Of a stretch of 64,000 nt of DNA, positions 25,851 to 34,030 are shown in pieces. The first letter of the stretch is position 1. The number at the start of each line of letters is the position of its first letter. The notes beneath the pieces were generated by a model. The model was not told the DNA's origin, did not search any database, and saw nothing but the letters and a program-made list of their open reading frames with translations. Origin of the DNA: Bradyrhizobium diazoefficiens (lineage in GTDB: Bacteria; Pseudomonadota; Alphaproteobacteria; Rhizobiales; Xanthobacteraceae); contig NZ_CP067041.1 of the NCBI RefSeq assembly GCF_016599855.1, forward strand, positions 2,976,001 through 3,040,000, in the 5' to 3' direction. The position numbers were made by a program, and so were the translations under genes.

Positions 25851-26828
25851 ATGTCGAGCCCGTTCGAATCCTACGACGATCTCGAAGACGCCGACGAGCG
25901 GCTTCAGGCCGCCGATCCCGCCGAGCGCCGCGTCGCCATCATCACACTCGGTCATTCCGGCGATCCCGCGGCCGTCGCCCATCTCGCCAACATGGTCGCC
26001 GATCCCGATGCCGGCGTGCGCCAACAGGTTGCCATGGCGCTCGGCGAATTCGACGGGCCGGAAGCCGCAAGCGCGTTGGTGAAGCTGCTGGTCGACCCCG
26101 AGAGGATCGTTGCGGCAGCCGCGGCGGACAGCATGGCCGAGTTCAAGGATCCTGCCTGCGCCGATATCATCCTGCCTTTGATCAAGCACGCCCACGCCTT
26201 CGTCCGCACGGGCGCGTTGCGGGCGCTCAAGGAGTTGCGGCGCAAGGATACGCTCAAGCCCGCGCTGGAAGCGCTGCAGGATTCCGACGCCGCCGTGCGC
26301 GTGCAGGCGATCGGCGTGATCGGGTTTCTCAAGCTGGAAGAATCCATTCCCGCGCTGACCGCGGCGATCAACGATCCCGACGCCCATGTGCGCCGTGCCG
26401 CGGTGAGTGCGCAGGCGTTCTCGCAGATGAAGTCCGCGGCGGAGACCATCACCCGCGCGTTGAAGGACACCGATTGGATGGTCCGCGAGATGGCTGCGGA
26501 GACGCTCGGTCTCAATGTCAACGGTTCGCTCGCGGCCGATCAGCTCATAGGCTCGCTTGCCGACGAATTCTGGCAGGTACGCCTGAAGGCGATCCGCAGC
26601 CTGGGCAAGATGAAGGTCGAGGGCGCTGTGCGCGCGATCGGCAACTGCATCAACCACGAGCAAGCGAATTTGCGGAAGGAGGCGGCTGCCGCGCTCGGCG
26701 AGATCGCCGTCCCCGAGGGTGAGGCGTACCTCGCGGTGATTGCCAACGATCCAGATCCCGACGTTCGCAAAAACGCGCGCTGGGCGCTCCAGCAGATCGC
26801 CGCGCGAAAGGGGAAGGCAAGGCCGTAG
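25851..26828 (+). CDS. HEAT-repeat protein
   Basis: A 325-residue protein built almost wholly of HEAT/PBS-lyase-like repeats of about 31 residues. Examples are DPAERRVAIITLGHSGDPA, DPDAGVRQQVAMALGEFDG, DSDAAVRVQAIGVIGFL, DPDAHVRRAAVSAQAF and DPDPDVRKNARWALQQI, perhaps nine units. It starts 2 bases after the ferredoxin stop, so it is tightly coupled to the AprAB-like pair. HEAT proteins are scaffolds or lyase-like maturation factors; here a chaperone or assembly role for the flavoprotein complex is inferred from position. No catalytic residues can be named. Confidence 0.9.
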   Translation: MSSPFESYDDLEDADERLQAADPAERRVAIITLGHSGDPAAVAHLANMVADPDAGVRQQVAMALGEFDGPEAASALVKLLVDPERIVAAAAADSMAEFKDPACADIILPLIKHAHAFVRTGALRALKELRRKDTLKPALEALQDSDAAVRVQAIGVIGFLKLEESIPALTAAINDPDAHVRRAAVSAQAFSQMKSAAETITRALKDTDWMVREMAAETLGLNVNGSLAADQLIGSLADEFWQVRLKAIRSLGKMKVEGAVRAIGNCINHEQANLRKEAAAALGEIAVPEGEAYLAVIANDPDPDVRKNARWALQQIAARKGKARP

Positions 26829-26889
26829 GGCGGAGAGGAGCGGGTTCGGTACGGCAACGTAAAGTGCCGTCCGCAAGAGGTTTTCCCGC

Positions 26890-28016
26890 CGTGCGTCGCG
26901 GCGGAGAATTCTCTCGCCGCGCGCGAGGCCTGCAACGCGGTGGTGACGCCGATGTACGAGCAGGCGAGGGCGGAGGCCGATCGTCTCACCATGGAGATGC
27001 GTGCGGGCGAAGCAAAGGGACCGCTCGCCGGCGTGCCCGTCACGATCAAGGATCTTGTCTTCGTTTCGGGTGTGCCGGCCTATGGCGGCTCGCCGATGAA
27101 CAGGACATTCGTGCCCGACATCGATGCTGCGGTCGCCTCGGCGCAAGGCGTCGGGTGCGATTATCACCTGCAAGACGACGACCTGTGAGTCCGGCTACAA
27201 GCTGACGGCGGACAGCCCGGTCACGCGCACGGTCGCGGATGCCGCGCTGATTTTCGAGATCATCGCCGGCTACGATCTGCGTGATCCCGCAGGCCTGCCG
27301 GTCTCGCCGCGCCGCTTCGATACCAACGCCGCTTCGTTGAACGGTATTCGCATCGGTGCGAGCGCCGATCTCGGTTATGCAGCCGTCAGCCCAGATGTCC
27401 GCGCGGCTTTCAATAGGGCGTTGGCCATTCTCGACACTTGCGGTGCGCAGGTCACCATCGATGACCCGGGCCTCGATCCCGCATTCTCGAGCATACGCTG
27501 AAGCCGATCGCTTTCATCGAGCAGGCCGCGGCAGTCGCGACCAAGACTGCTGCCGATGTTGCAAGCTCCGAGCCGGACTATCGCGACGTCGTGACCGCCG
27601 GCCGTCGCTACAGCGGTACTGACTATATCGAAGCCGGCTACCGGCGCGGCCAAACGCGCAACGCCTTTCTGAAACTGTTCGAGCGCGTCGATGCGCTGGT
27701 AACGCCGACCGTCGCGGTGACCGCGTTCGAGGCCGGCGAGCTTGGCGTCGGCACAATCGATGGCAGCAGGGTCGACCCGCATCTCGGCTGGTCGCCGTTC
27801 ACCTGGCCGATCAATCTGGTTGGCCTTCCGGCAGCTACGCTGCCCTGCGAATTCGATCACGAGGGCATGCCGATCCGCCTTCAGATCGTCGCGCCTTGGC
27901 TCGACGAGCCAGCCATCTTCCGCATCGCTGCCGCTTTCGAGCGGGCGCAGCCTTGGTCGAGTTTCTGGCCGTCGCTGGCGCTGCGCGAGAACGGACGGGC
28001 ACGAGCGAAGGGGTGA
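26890..28016 (+). pseudogene. amidase-signature enzyme, decayed
   Basis: Fragments in several frames resemble a GatA-type amidase. At 26940-27188 there is LAGVPVTIKDLVF with the catalytic-type Lys. At 27190-27501, SPVTRTVADAALIFEIIAGYD and DVRAAFNRALAILD. At 27591-28016, NAFLKLFERVDALVTPTV and PINLVGLPAATLPCEF. The part that should hold the GGSSGG Ser-cisSer motif is missing between GSPMNR... and the SGYKLTADSP segment, and the N-terminus is also absent. It is therefore deleted and frameshifted, and non-functional. Confidence 0.8.
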
Positions 28017-28018
28017 GC

Positions 28019-28913
28019 TCACGACAGCTCGATCGGCACACCTCTGCCGCTGAGCTCTTCATCGAGATGCAAATAGTGCGCGAGATAGTCGTGCAGCGCG
28101 GTGACGGCTTTCGAAGTCGCGCCGCTGGATTTGTAGAGCAGGAGCTCGATCTTCGGCAGCGGCGGCAGGCCCTCATTCAGCCCGATTCCACGCATCGCCG
28201 GTGCCAGTGCGCTGCGGCCGAGCACGGTGACCGCCATCCCGGCAAAAGTGGCGGCTTGAAGTCCGCCGACGCTTTCGCTGACGCAAGCGATGCGCCAGCG
28301 CAGGTTCGCACGTTCCAGCATATCGATCGCGTAGTCGCGATAGATGTTGCCGGGCGGCAACAGCGCCAGCGGGACCGGGCGTTCCTGGTGCGCGGCGGAT
28401 TGCTCGCCCGTGATCCAGACCAGCTGCTCGCGCCGCACCACTTGGCCGCCAGTAAAATCGTTCATGCGCGTGACGAGCGCGATGTCGATGTCGCCGCGCT
28501 TGACAAGTCCGACCAACGGCGTCGATAGCGCGCAATTCAGCTCGACCTGGACACGCGGAAAGGACTTTCGAAACACGCTGAGGATCGACGGCAGCATGAA
28601 CGCCGCGTAGAGATCGGGCGTGCCGAGCACGACCTGACCCTCGATCTCTTGCGAAGCCAGCTGCGAAATCAGCTCGTCATGCAACCGCAGGATGGATTTG
28701 GCGTAGGTGAGAACCGTGGTGCCATCCTCGGTCAGTATCAGCCGTCGCCCGGCGTGCTCGAACAATTGCTTGCCGGTCAGCTCCTCCAGCCGCTTGCAGG
28801 GTGATCGCCGGCTGGGGACGGCCCAGCCGTCGCGCGGTCTCGGTGATGCTGCCGGTGTCGACCACCGGGATCAGCGAGCGAAACATGCGGATGTCGAGGC
28901 TGATAAGGTTCAT
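28019..28913 (-). pseudogene. LysR-family regulator, frameshifted
   Basis: The N-terminal HTH (MFRSLIPVVDTGSITETARRLGRPQPAITLQ, from ATG 28913) is in one frame. The rest (KRLEELTGKQLFEHAGRRLILTEDG, then the effector domain to 28019) is in another. The switch is at about 28795-28803, where ACCCTGCAAGCGG has apparently lost about five bases compared with the usual coding for ITLQIKRLEE. The gene faces the amidase remnant tail to tail, and both are decayed, consistent with loss of one regulated function. Confidence 0.8.
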
Positions 28914-29357
28914 GAGCCGTCCCCTTCGCCCAGAATTTACGCAATTTTCGTGCTACGCGGTGCATAGCTATCTCATCGGCCGGTTCGCGCGTGGCCCAGG
29001 TCAGCGATGTGGAATGGCAGCGAGTTGAGCCGTTGTTGCTACGGCCCACAATGTGGTGGTCGGCCGAGTAGTCAAACTTGATTTCCAAGTCGATGAATTC
29101 GCTTTTCTGTTAATCAGCATGTCTGGGAGCTCTGAGACGCTTGCATCGAAGAACCAGATAAGGCCGCTTGCAATGTTTAGTAAATGATGGTTCACTAAAC
29201 AAATCGAGCCTGCCGGGCCTCTAGAATCCGGGTGGCGCGAGGAAACGCCAGTTTAGTTATTCAGCCGATCAAGGACTGTGTTGCTCTGCTCGAAGCATTC
29301 GAGCGGGTAGGAAAGCCGCGCCATGTCGATGGCCGGCCCACTCGGAGGGAACGCGTA
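28914..29357. other. intergenic region upstream of polyol importer operon
   Basis: 444 bases with no convincing gene; parts are AT-richer than the surroundings. It holds the inverted repeat at 29174-29201 and a third half-site at 29251-29257, and probably the operon promoter. A GGAGG precedes the ATG at 29358. Confidence 0.5.
29174..29201. promoter_or_regulatory. inverted-repeat operator candidate, TGTTTAGT-N12-ACTAAACA
   Basis: Two perfect 8-bp arms, TGTTTAGT (29174-29181) and ACTAAACA (29194-29201), are separated by 12 bases; adjacent AA/TT extend the symmetry after one mismatch. GTTTAGT recurs at 29251-29257. The spacing suits a dimeric HTH repressor. It lies about 160 bp before the binding-protein gene. 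The regulator could be the HTH protein encoded at 37946-38377, but that is inference. Confidence 0.5.
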
Positions 29358-30704
29358 ATGAAACGGACATTGAGATCGTTTGTTGTTGCATGCGGGGTCG
29401 TTGTCTCCGCATTCGGTGTCGGAGCGGGGACCACGCCCGCGCAGGCACAGGGCAAGACCATCACGCTGTGCTGGGCCGCATGGGATCCTGCCAACGCGCT
29501 GGTCGAACTTTCGAAGGACTTCACCGCCAAATCGGGCATTGGCATGAAGTTCGAGTTCGTGCCGTGGACCAATTACGCCGATCGTTTCCTGAACGAGCTC
29601 AATTCGCACGGGTCGTTGTGCGATCTCATCATCGGTGATTCCCAGTGGATCGGCGGCGCTGCGGAGAACGGACAGTACGTCAAGCTCAACGATTTCTTCA
29701 AGAAGGAAGGAATCAGCATGGATGACTACATGCCGGCAACGGTGGTCGGTTATTCCGAGTGGCCGAAGAACACGCCGAACTATTGGGCGCTGCCGGCGAT
29801 GGGTGATGCGGTGGGCTGGACCTATCGCAGGGACTGGTTTGCGCGGCCGGACGTGCAGAAGGACTTCAAGGCGAAGTACGGTCGCGATCTCGCCGTGCCA
29901 AAGACGCTCGATGAGCTCCGCGATATCGCGCAATTCTTCCAGGGCCGCGAGATCGACGGCAAGAAGGTCTATGGCGCCTCGATCTACACCGAGCGTGGCT
30001 CCGAAGGCATCACCATGGGCGTCTCGAACTATCTCTACGACTACGGCTTCAAATACGATGATCCGAAGAAGCCCTATGCGATGGATGGGTTCGTGAACTC
30101 GGCCAGCGCGGTGAAGGGGCTCGAGGCCTACAGGGAGCTCTACAAGTGCTGCACGCCGCCCGGCGCCTCCAACTCCTACATGTCGGAGGGGCTTGATGCC
30201 TTCAAGTCCGGCCAGGTCGCGCTGCAGATGAACTTCTTCGCCTTCTTCCCGGGTCTCTACAAGGACCCGAATGTCGGCGGCGACAAGATCGGCTTCTTCG
30301 TCAATCCGGCCGGTCCTGCGGCGCAGGCGACGCAGCTCGGCGGACAGGGCATTTCGGTCGTCTCTTACTCCAAGAACCAGGCCGAGGCGCTGCAATACAT
30401 CAAGTGGTTCTCCGGCGGCGACGTTCAGAAGAAGTGGTGGGCGCTCGGCGGCTATTCCTGCGCCAAGTCCGTGCTGAACGATCCGAGCTTCCCGAACAGC
30501 GCGCCCTTTGCGAAGGAGTTTCTGCAGTCGATGGGAATGGTCGTCGATTTCTGGGCCGAGCCTTCCTACGCCCAGCTGCTGCAGGCGGAGCAGAAGCGCG
30601 TGCATGACTATGTGGTGGCCGACAAAGGAACCGCACAGGAAGCGCTCGACGGTCTGGTGAAGGACTGGAAGGCGATCTTCAAGGAAGAAGGCAAGAAGTT
30701 CTAA
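29358..30704 (+). CDS. ABC sugar/polyol substrate-binding protein
   Basis: A 448-residue family-1 extracellular binding protein. The signal peptide covers about residues 1-31 (ending TTPAQAQG), and the mature part starts KTITLCWAAWDPANALVEL. Domain features include FEFVPWTNYADRFLNEL and WALPAMGDAVGWTYRRDWF in the ligand cleft, and SYMSEGLDAFKSGQVALQM. The type belongs with glycerol/polyol and sugar importers of rhizobia. It is separated from the permease genes by a strong hairpin (30714-30743), the usual device for making more binding protein than membrane components. Neighbouring Dha genes point to glycerol, dihydroxyacetone or a related polyol as ligand; that is inference. Confidence 0.9.
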   Translation: MKRTLRSFVVACGVVVSAFGVGAGTTPAQAQGKTITLCWAAWDPANALVELSKDFTAKSGIGMKFEFVPWTNYADRFLNELNSHGSLCDLIIGDSQWIGGAAENGQYVKLNDFFKKEGISMDDYMPATVVGYSEWPKNTPNYWALPAMGDAVGWTYRRDWFARPDVQKDFKAKYGRDLAVPKTLDELRDIAQFFQGREIDGKKVYGASIYTERGSEGITMGVSNYLYDYGFKYDDPKKPYAMDGFVNSASAVKGLEAYRELYKCCTPPGASNSYMSEGLDAFKSGQVALQMNFFAFFPGLYKDPNVGGDKIGFFVNPAGPAAQATQLGGQGISVVSYSKNQAEALQYIKWFSGGDVQKKWWALGGYSCAKSVLNDPSFPNSAPFAKEFLQSMGMVVDFWAEPSYAQLLQAEQKRVHDYVVADKGTAQEALDGLVKDWKAIFKEEGKKF

Positions 30705-30713
30705 AGACAAGCC

Positions 30714-30750
30714 GTCCGGAGCGCGCGCGCTCGCGCTCCGGACTTTCTTT
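30714..30750 (+). terminator. intra-operon hairpin after binding-protein gene
   Basis: The arms GTCCGGAGCGCG (30714-30725) and CGCGCTCCGGAC (30732-30743) form a perfect 12-bp stem with a 6-base loop, followed by TTTCTTT. It lies 10 bases after the binding-protein stop. It probably causes partial termination and/or protects the upstream mRNA. Confidence 0.75.
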
Positions 30751-30808
30751 CGAGATGACCGGAATCTGTCGCATTGTCGATGCCCCGGTGCCAGGATCGG
30801 CCAACGCA

Positions 30809-31768
30809 ATGAATGAACTGAGTGCCTCCTCGCAGATCACGTATCGGGCCGTCATGGTCCGGCCAGGCGCGGCGCGTCGTATCCGGGGCCTGTCTGACAG
30901 GACGCTCGCCTGGCTCTTCATCACGCCGACAATCGTGCTGCTGCTGGCGATCAATATCTTCCCGCTGCTCTGGACGATCTATCTGTCGTTCACGAATTAC
31001 CGCGCCAACCGTGCAAACGTGCCGACGATATGGCTGGGCGCCGACTGGTATCAGTCGATCCTGACCGATCCCGATATCTGGGCGGCGATGCAGGTGACGG
31101 CGCATTTCGTGATCTGGACGGTGGTGATCGAGACGGTGCTTGGATTCGGGCTTGCCTACCTCATTGACAAGAAGTTCCGCGGTCATGGCCTATGGACCAC
31201 GATCATCCTGCTGCCGATGATGCTTTCGCCGGCCGTGGTCGGCAATTTCTGGACGTTTCTCTACCAGCCTCAGATCGGATTGTTCAACTACGTGGTCGCG
31301 TTCTTTACCGGCCGTGATGCCTCGTCCTTCCAGATGCTGGGCGACGTCACACTGAGCCCTTGGGCCATCGTCATCGTCGATGCCTGGATGTGGACGCCCT
31401 ATGTGATGCTGATTTGTCTGGCTGGCCTGCGTTCGATTCCGGACTACATCTATGAGGCGGCGGAGGTCGATCGCGCGTCGAAATGGCGACAGTTCTGGTC
31501 GATCACGCTGCCGATGGCGTTGCCATTCATCATGCTGGCGGTGCTCTTCCGCGGCATCGAGAATTTCAAGATGTTCGACATGGTGAATCTGCTCACCGGC
31601 GGCGGGCCCGGCTCAACCACGGAAGTCGCCTCGATCACGCTCAAGCGTGCGGCGTTCGAGAGCTGGCGCACCGGCTATTCCTCGGCCTTCGCGATCATCC
31701 TCTTCGTGACGGTCTTCGGCCTCGCCAACATCTATGTGAAGGCGCTGAACAAGGTGAAAAGCCGATGA
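30809..31768 (+). CDS. ABC sugar/polyol permease, MalF/UgpA type
   Basis: A 319-residue inner-membrane permease with six helices; the first is LAWLFITPTIVLLLAINIF. The EAA loop reads YEAAEVDRASKWRQFWSITL, the ATPase-docking element. The ATG at 30809 is chosen as the more typical N-terminus; ATG 30755 in the same frame would add 18 residues, and neither has a strong ribosome-binding site. It overlaps the next permease by 4 bases (ATGA). Confidence 0.88.
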   Translation: MNELSASSQITYRAVMVRPGAARRIRGLSDRTLAWLFITPTIVLLLAINIFPLLWTIYLSFTNYRANRANVPTIWLGADWYQSILTDPDIWAAMQVTAHFVIWTVVIETVLGFGLAYLIDKKFRGHGLWTTIILLPMMLSPAVVGNFWTFLYQPQIGLFNYVVAFFTGRDASSFQMLGDVTLSPWAIVIVDAWMWTPYVMLICLAGLRSIPDYIYEAAEVDRASKWRQFWSITLPMALPFIMLAVLFRGIENFKMFDMVNLLTGGGPGSTTEVASITLKRAAFESWRTGYSSAFAIILFVTVFGLANIYVKALNKVKSR

Positions 31769-32718
31769 CCTCAGCCACCACAGCCCATTCGATCGTCGAG
31801 CCGTCGGCCACTACGCGGCGTTTTGCCGGCTCGCTCGTCGTGCTCTATGCCATCATCACCATGATTCCGCTGGTGTGGATCATGCTCACCGCGTTCAAGT
31901 CGCCGGATGATGCGATCTCCTATCCGCCCAAGGTGATGTTCAAGCCGTCGCTCGAAGGCTTCTGCAACCTTTTCACCACACGCTCGCGCCAGACGCCGGA
32001 GTTCATCCGCTCGCTTGGACCGCCGCAGGGGCTTTGCGACAGCATCGCACGCGACCGCAACATGGTGGTCGCCGGTCCCTCGAACTATGTGCCACGCTTC
32101 ATCAACTCGCTGATCATTGCGTTCGGTTCGACCGTGCTCGCCGTCGCGCTCGGCACCTTGTCGGCTTACGGCTTTTCGCGCTTCCGCGTGCCCCTGAAGG
32201 ATGATCTGCTGTTCTTCATCCTGTCGACGAGGATGATGCCGCCGATCGCTGTCGCCATCCCGATCTATCTGATGTACCGCACCATCGGTCTGTCGGACAC
32301 CAGGCTCGGGATGATCCTGCTCTATACCTCGGTCAACGTCTCGCTCGCGGTCTGGCTGCTCAAGGGGTTCATCGACGAAATCCCACGGGAATACGAGGAA
32401 GCCGCGATGGTCGATGGATACACTCGCTTCCAGGCCTTCGTGAAGGTGGTGCTGCCGCAGGCCACCACGGGAATCGCGGCGACGGCAATCTTCTGCTTGA
32501 TCTTCGCCTGGAACGAATACGCCTTTGCAGTGCTTCTCACTTCAGGCAACGCGCAGACGGCACCACCCTTCATTCCGATCATCATCGGCGAGGGCGGACA
32601 GGACTGGCCCGCGGTGGCCGCCGGCACGACGCTGTTTCTGGTGCCGATCGTGGTGTTCACGGTACTTCTGCGCAGGCATCTGCTGCGCGGCATCACTTTT
32701 GGGGCTGTCCGCAAATGA
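31765..32718 (+). CDS. ABC sugar/polyol permease, MalG/UgpE type
   Basis: A 317-residue permease, longer than the usual 270-280 because of a segment at about residues 60-105 (SLEGFCNLFTTRSRQTPEF and following) between the first helix and the conserved core. The same kind of loop is seen in mannitol/polyol and glycerol-type importers. The EAA loop is YEEAAMVDGYTRFQAFVKVV. It is coupled to both neighbours by 4-base overlaps. Confidence 0.88.
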   Translation: MTSATTAHSIVEPSATTRRFAGSLVVLYAIITMIPLVWIMLTAFKSPDDAISYPPKVMFKPSLEGFCNLFTTRSRQTPEFIRSLGPPQGLCDSIARDRNMVVAGPSNYVPRFINSLIIAFGSTVLAVALGTLSAYGFSRFRVPLKDDLLFFILSTRMMPPIAVAIPIYLMYRTIGLSDTRLGMILLYTSVNVSLAVWLLKGFIDEIPREYEEAAMVDGYTRFQAFVKVVLPQATTGIAATAIFCLIFAWNEYAFAVLLTSGNAQTAPPFIPIIIGEGGQDWPAVAAGTTLFLVPIVVFTVLLRRHLLRGITFGAVRK

Positions 32719-32927
32719 GTGTCGATATCACCCCAGCCACTGCGCGACGCGGTCTTGCGGATCGCGTTCTGCGCCGCGGCCCGCTCGAAGCGGTGGCGAC
32801 CACGCTCATCGCGGCCGGTGTCGTGATGCTGATGCAGCCATTCTCCTTGACGCTGTATTCCTGGTCGTTTGCGACGACTCTGCTCGGCACGGTGATGTTT
32901 ACCATCGTGTCGAAGGTCCGGGAGTAG
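32715..32927 (+). CDS. small membrane protein of ABC importer operon (GlpU-like position)
   Basis: A 70-residue protein with two hydrophobic segments (AVATTLIAAGVVMLMQPF and SWSFATTLLGTVMFTIVS). Its ATG overlaps the permease stop (ATGA) and it ends 5 bases before the first ATPase. Rhizobial glycerol ABC operons (glpSTPQUV) also contain a short membrane protein of unknown role between these genes, and the position here matches. An accessory role in the importer is inferred. Confidence 0.75.
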   Translation: MSVDITPATARRGLADRVLRRGPLEAVATTLIAAGVVMLMQPFSLTLYSWSFATTLLGTVMFTIVSKVRE

Positions 32928-32932
32928 GCGCG

Positions 32933-34030
32933 ATGGCTCAGATCAAAGTCGAGGCGCTCGACAAATCCTTCGGTGCGTTCCACGCGGTCAAGGCTGCCAG
33001 TTTCACGGTGGAGGATGGCCAGTTCCTCTGCCTGCTGGGACCTTCCGGCTGCGGCAAGACGACCACGCTCCGCATGATCGCGGGCCTGGAACTGCCGACA
33101 TCAGGCACGATCCGGCTCGATGGCGAGGACGTGACGATGAACCGCGCATCGGAGCGCGACATCGCTTTCGTGTTCCAGCTCTTCGCGCTCTATCCGCACA
33201 TGAATGTTCGGCGCAACATCGGCTTTCCCCTGAAATGCGAAGGTATCGGTGCGGCCGAACGCGACCGTCGCGTCGTCGAGGCCGCGCGTATCTTGCGGAT
33301 CTCGCACCTTCTCCACCGGTCGGTGTCAGGGCTTGCTGGCGGCGACCGGCAGCGCGTTGCGCTTGGACGGGCCATTGTACGAAAGCCGAAGTGTTTTCTG
33401 ATGGACGAGCCGCTCGGCGCGCTCGATACCGAGATGCGGGAGGCCATGATTCATGAGCTGCGGGCTCTGCATGACCGGCTGGGAGCAACGACCGTCTATG
33501 TCACGCATGACCAACTCGAGGCGATGGCGATGGCGGACAGGATCGCCGTAATGAACAATGGCGTCGTCGAGCAGGTCGCAAGCCCGCGCGACATTTATGA
33601 CCGTCCGGCGTCGCTGTTCGTCGCCGATTTCATCGGTTCGCCGCCCATGAACTTCCTCCCGTTCCGTGGTGGCTTGCAGCCCGGCGCAAAGGCGATCCGG
33701 CTCGGCGAGCGCGACGTTGCAATTCCTGCCGCGCGCGAGGCGATGGTGGAGAGCGAGCTCGTGCTCGGCGTGCGGCCCGAGCATGTGCGGTTCGCGGATC
33801 GCGGCATGGTGCGCGGCGAAGTCTATGGGACGGAGTATCTGGGAACGACGCAGATCGTGACTGTCACGACGCACTACGGCGCACTCAAGGCCCGCTCAGC
33901 CAGCAGCCGATCCTTTCGCACTGGTGAGAGTGTCGGCCTCGACTTCCGGCCCGACACGCTGTCGATCTTCGACAAGGCCTCGGGCCGGGCCATACGCACC
34001 GCACTGCATGAGGGAGGCGCACATGGCTGA
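32933..34030 (+). CDS. ABC importer ATP-binding protein, variant signature motif
   Basis: A 365-residue MalK/UgpC-type ATPase. Walker A is GPSGCGKTT (residues 38-46), the Q-loop VFQLFALYPHM, Walker B CFLMDEPLGALD and the switch His in YVTHDQLEAMAMA. The ABC signature reads SGLAGGDRQRVALGRA, where LAGGD replaces the canonical LSGGQ. The C-terminal TOBE region has LGVRPEHVRFAD. It is paired with a second, canonical ATPase directly downstream, so the importer probably uses a heterodimer with one unusual site, as in glycerol-type GlpST pairs. Confidence 0.9.
   Translation: MAQIKVEALDKSFGAFHAVKAASFTVEDGQFLCLLGPSGCGKTTTLRMIAGLELPTSGTIRLDGEDVTMNRASERDIAFVFQLFALYPHMNVRRNIGFPLKCEGIGAAERDRRVVEAARILRISHLLHRSVSGLAGGDRQRVALGRAIVRKPKCFLMDEPLGALDTEMREAMIHELRALHDRLGATTVYVTHDQLEAMAMADRIAVMNNGVVEQVASPRDIYDRPASLFVADFIGSPPMNFLPFRGGLQPGAKAIRLGERDVAIPAAREAMVESELVLGVRPEHVRFADRGMVRGEVYGTEYLGTTQIVTVTTHYGALKARSASSRSFRTGESVGLDFRPDTLSIFDKASGRAIRTALHEGGAHG

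Noticed and set aside
18262..26828. Reading the AprAB-like pair as dissimilatory sulfate reduction or sulfur oxidation
   Set aside because: No ATP sulfurylase, Qmo, Dsr or Sox genes are seen in the window, the flavoprotein is shorter than dissimilatory AprA, and the ferredoxin lacks the long AprB tail.
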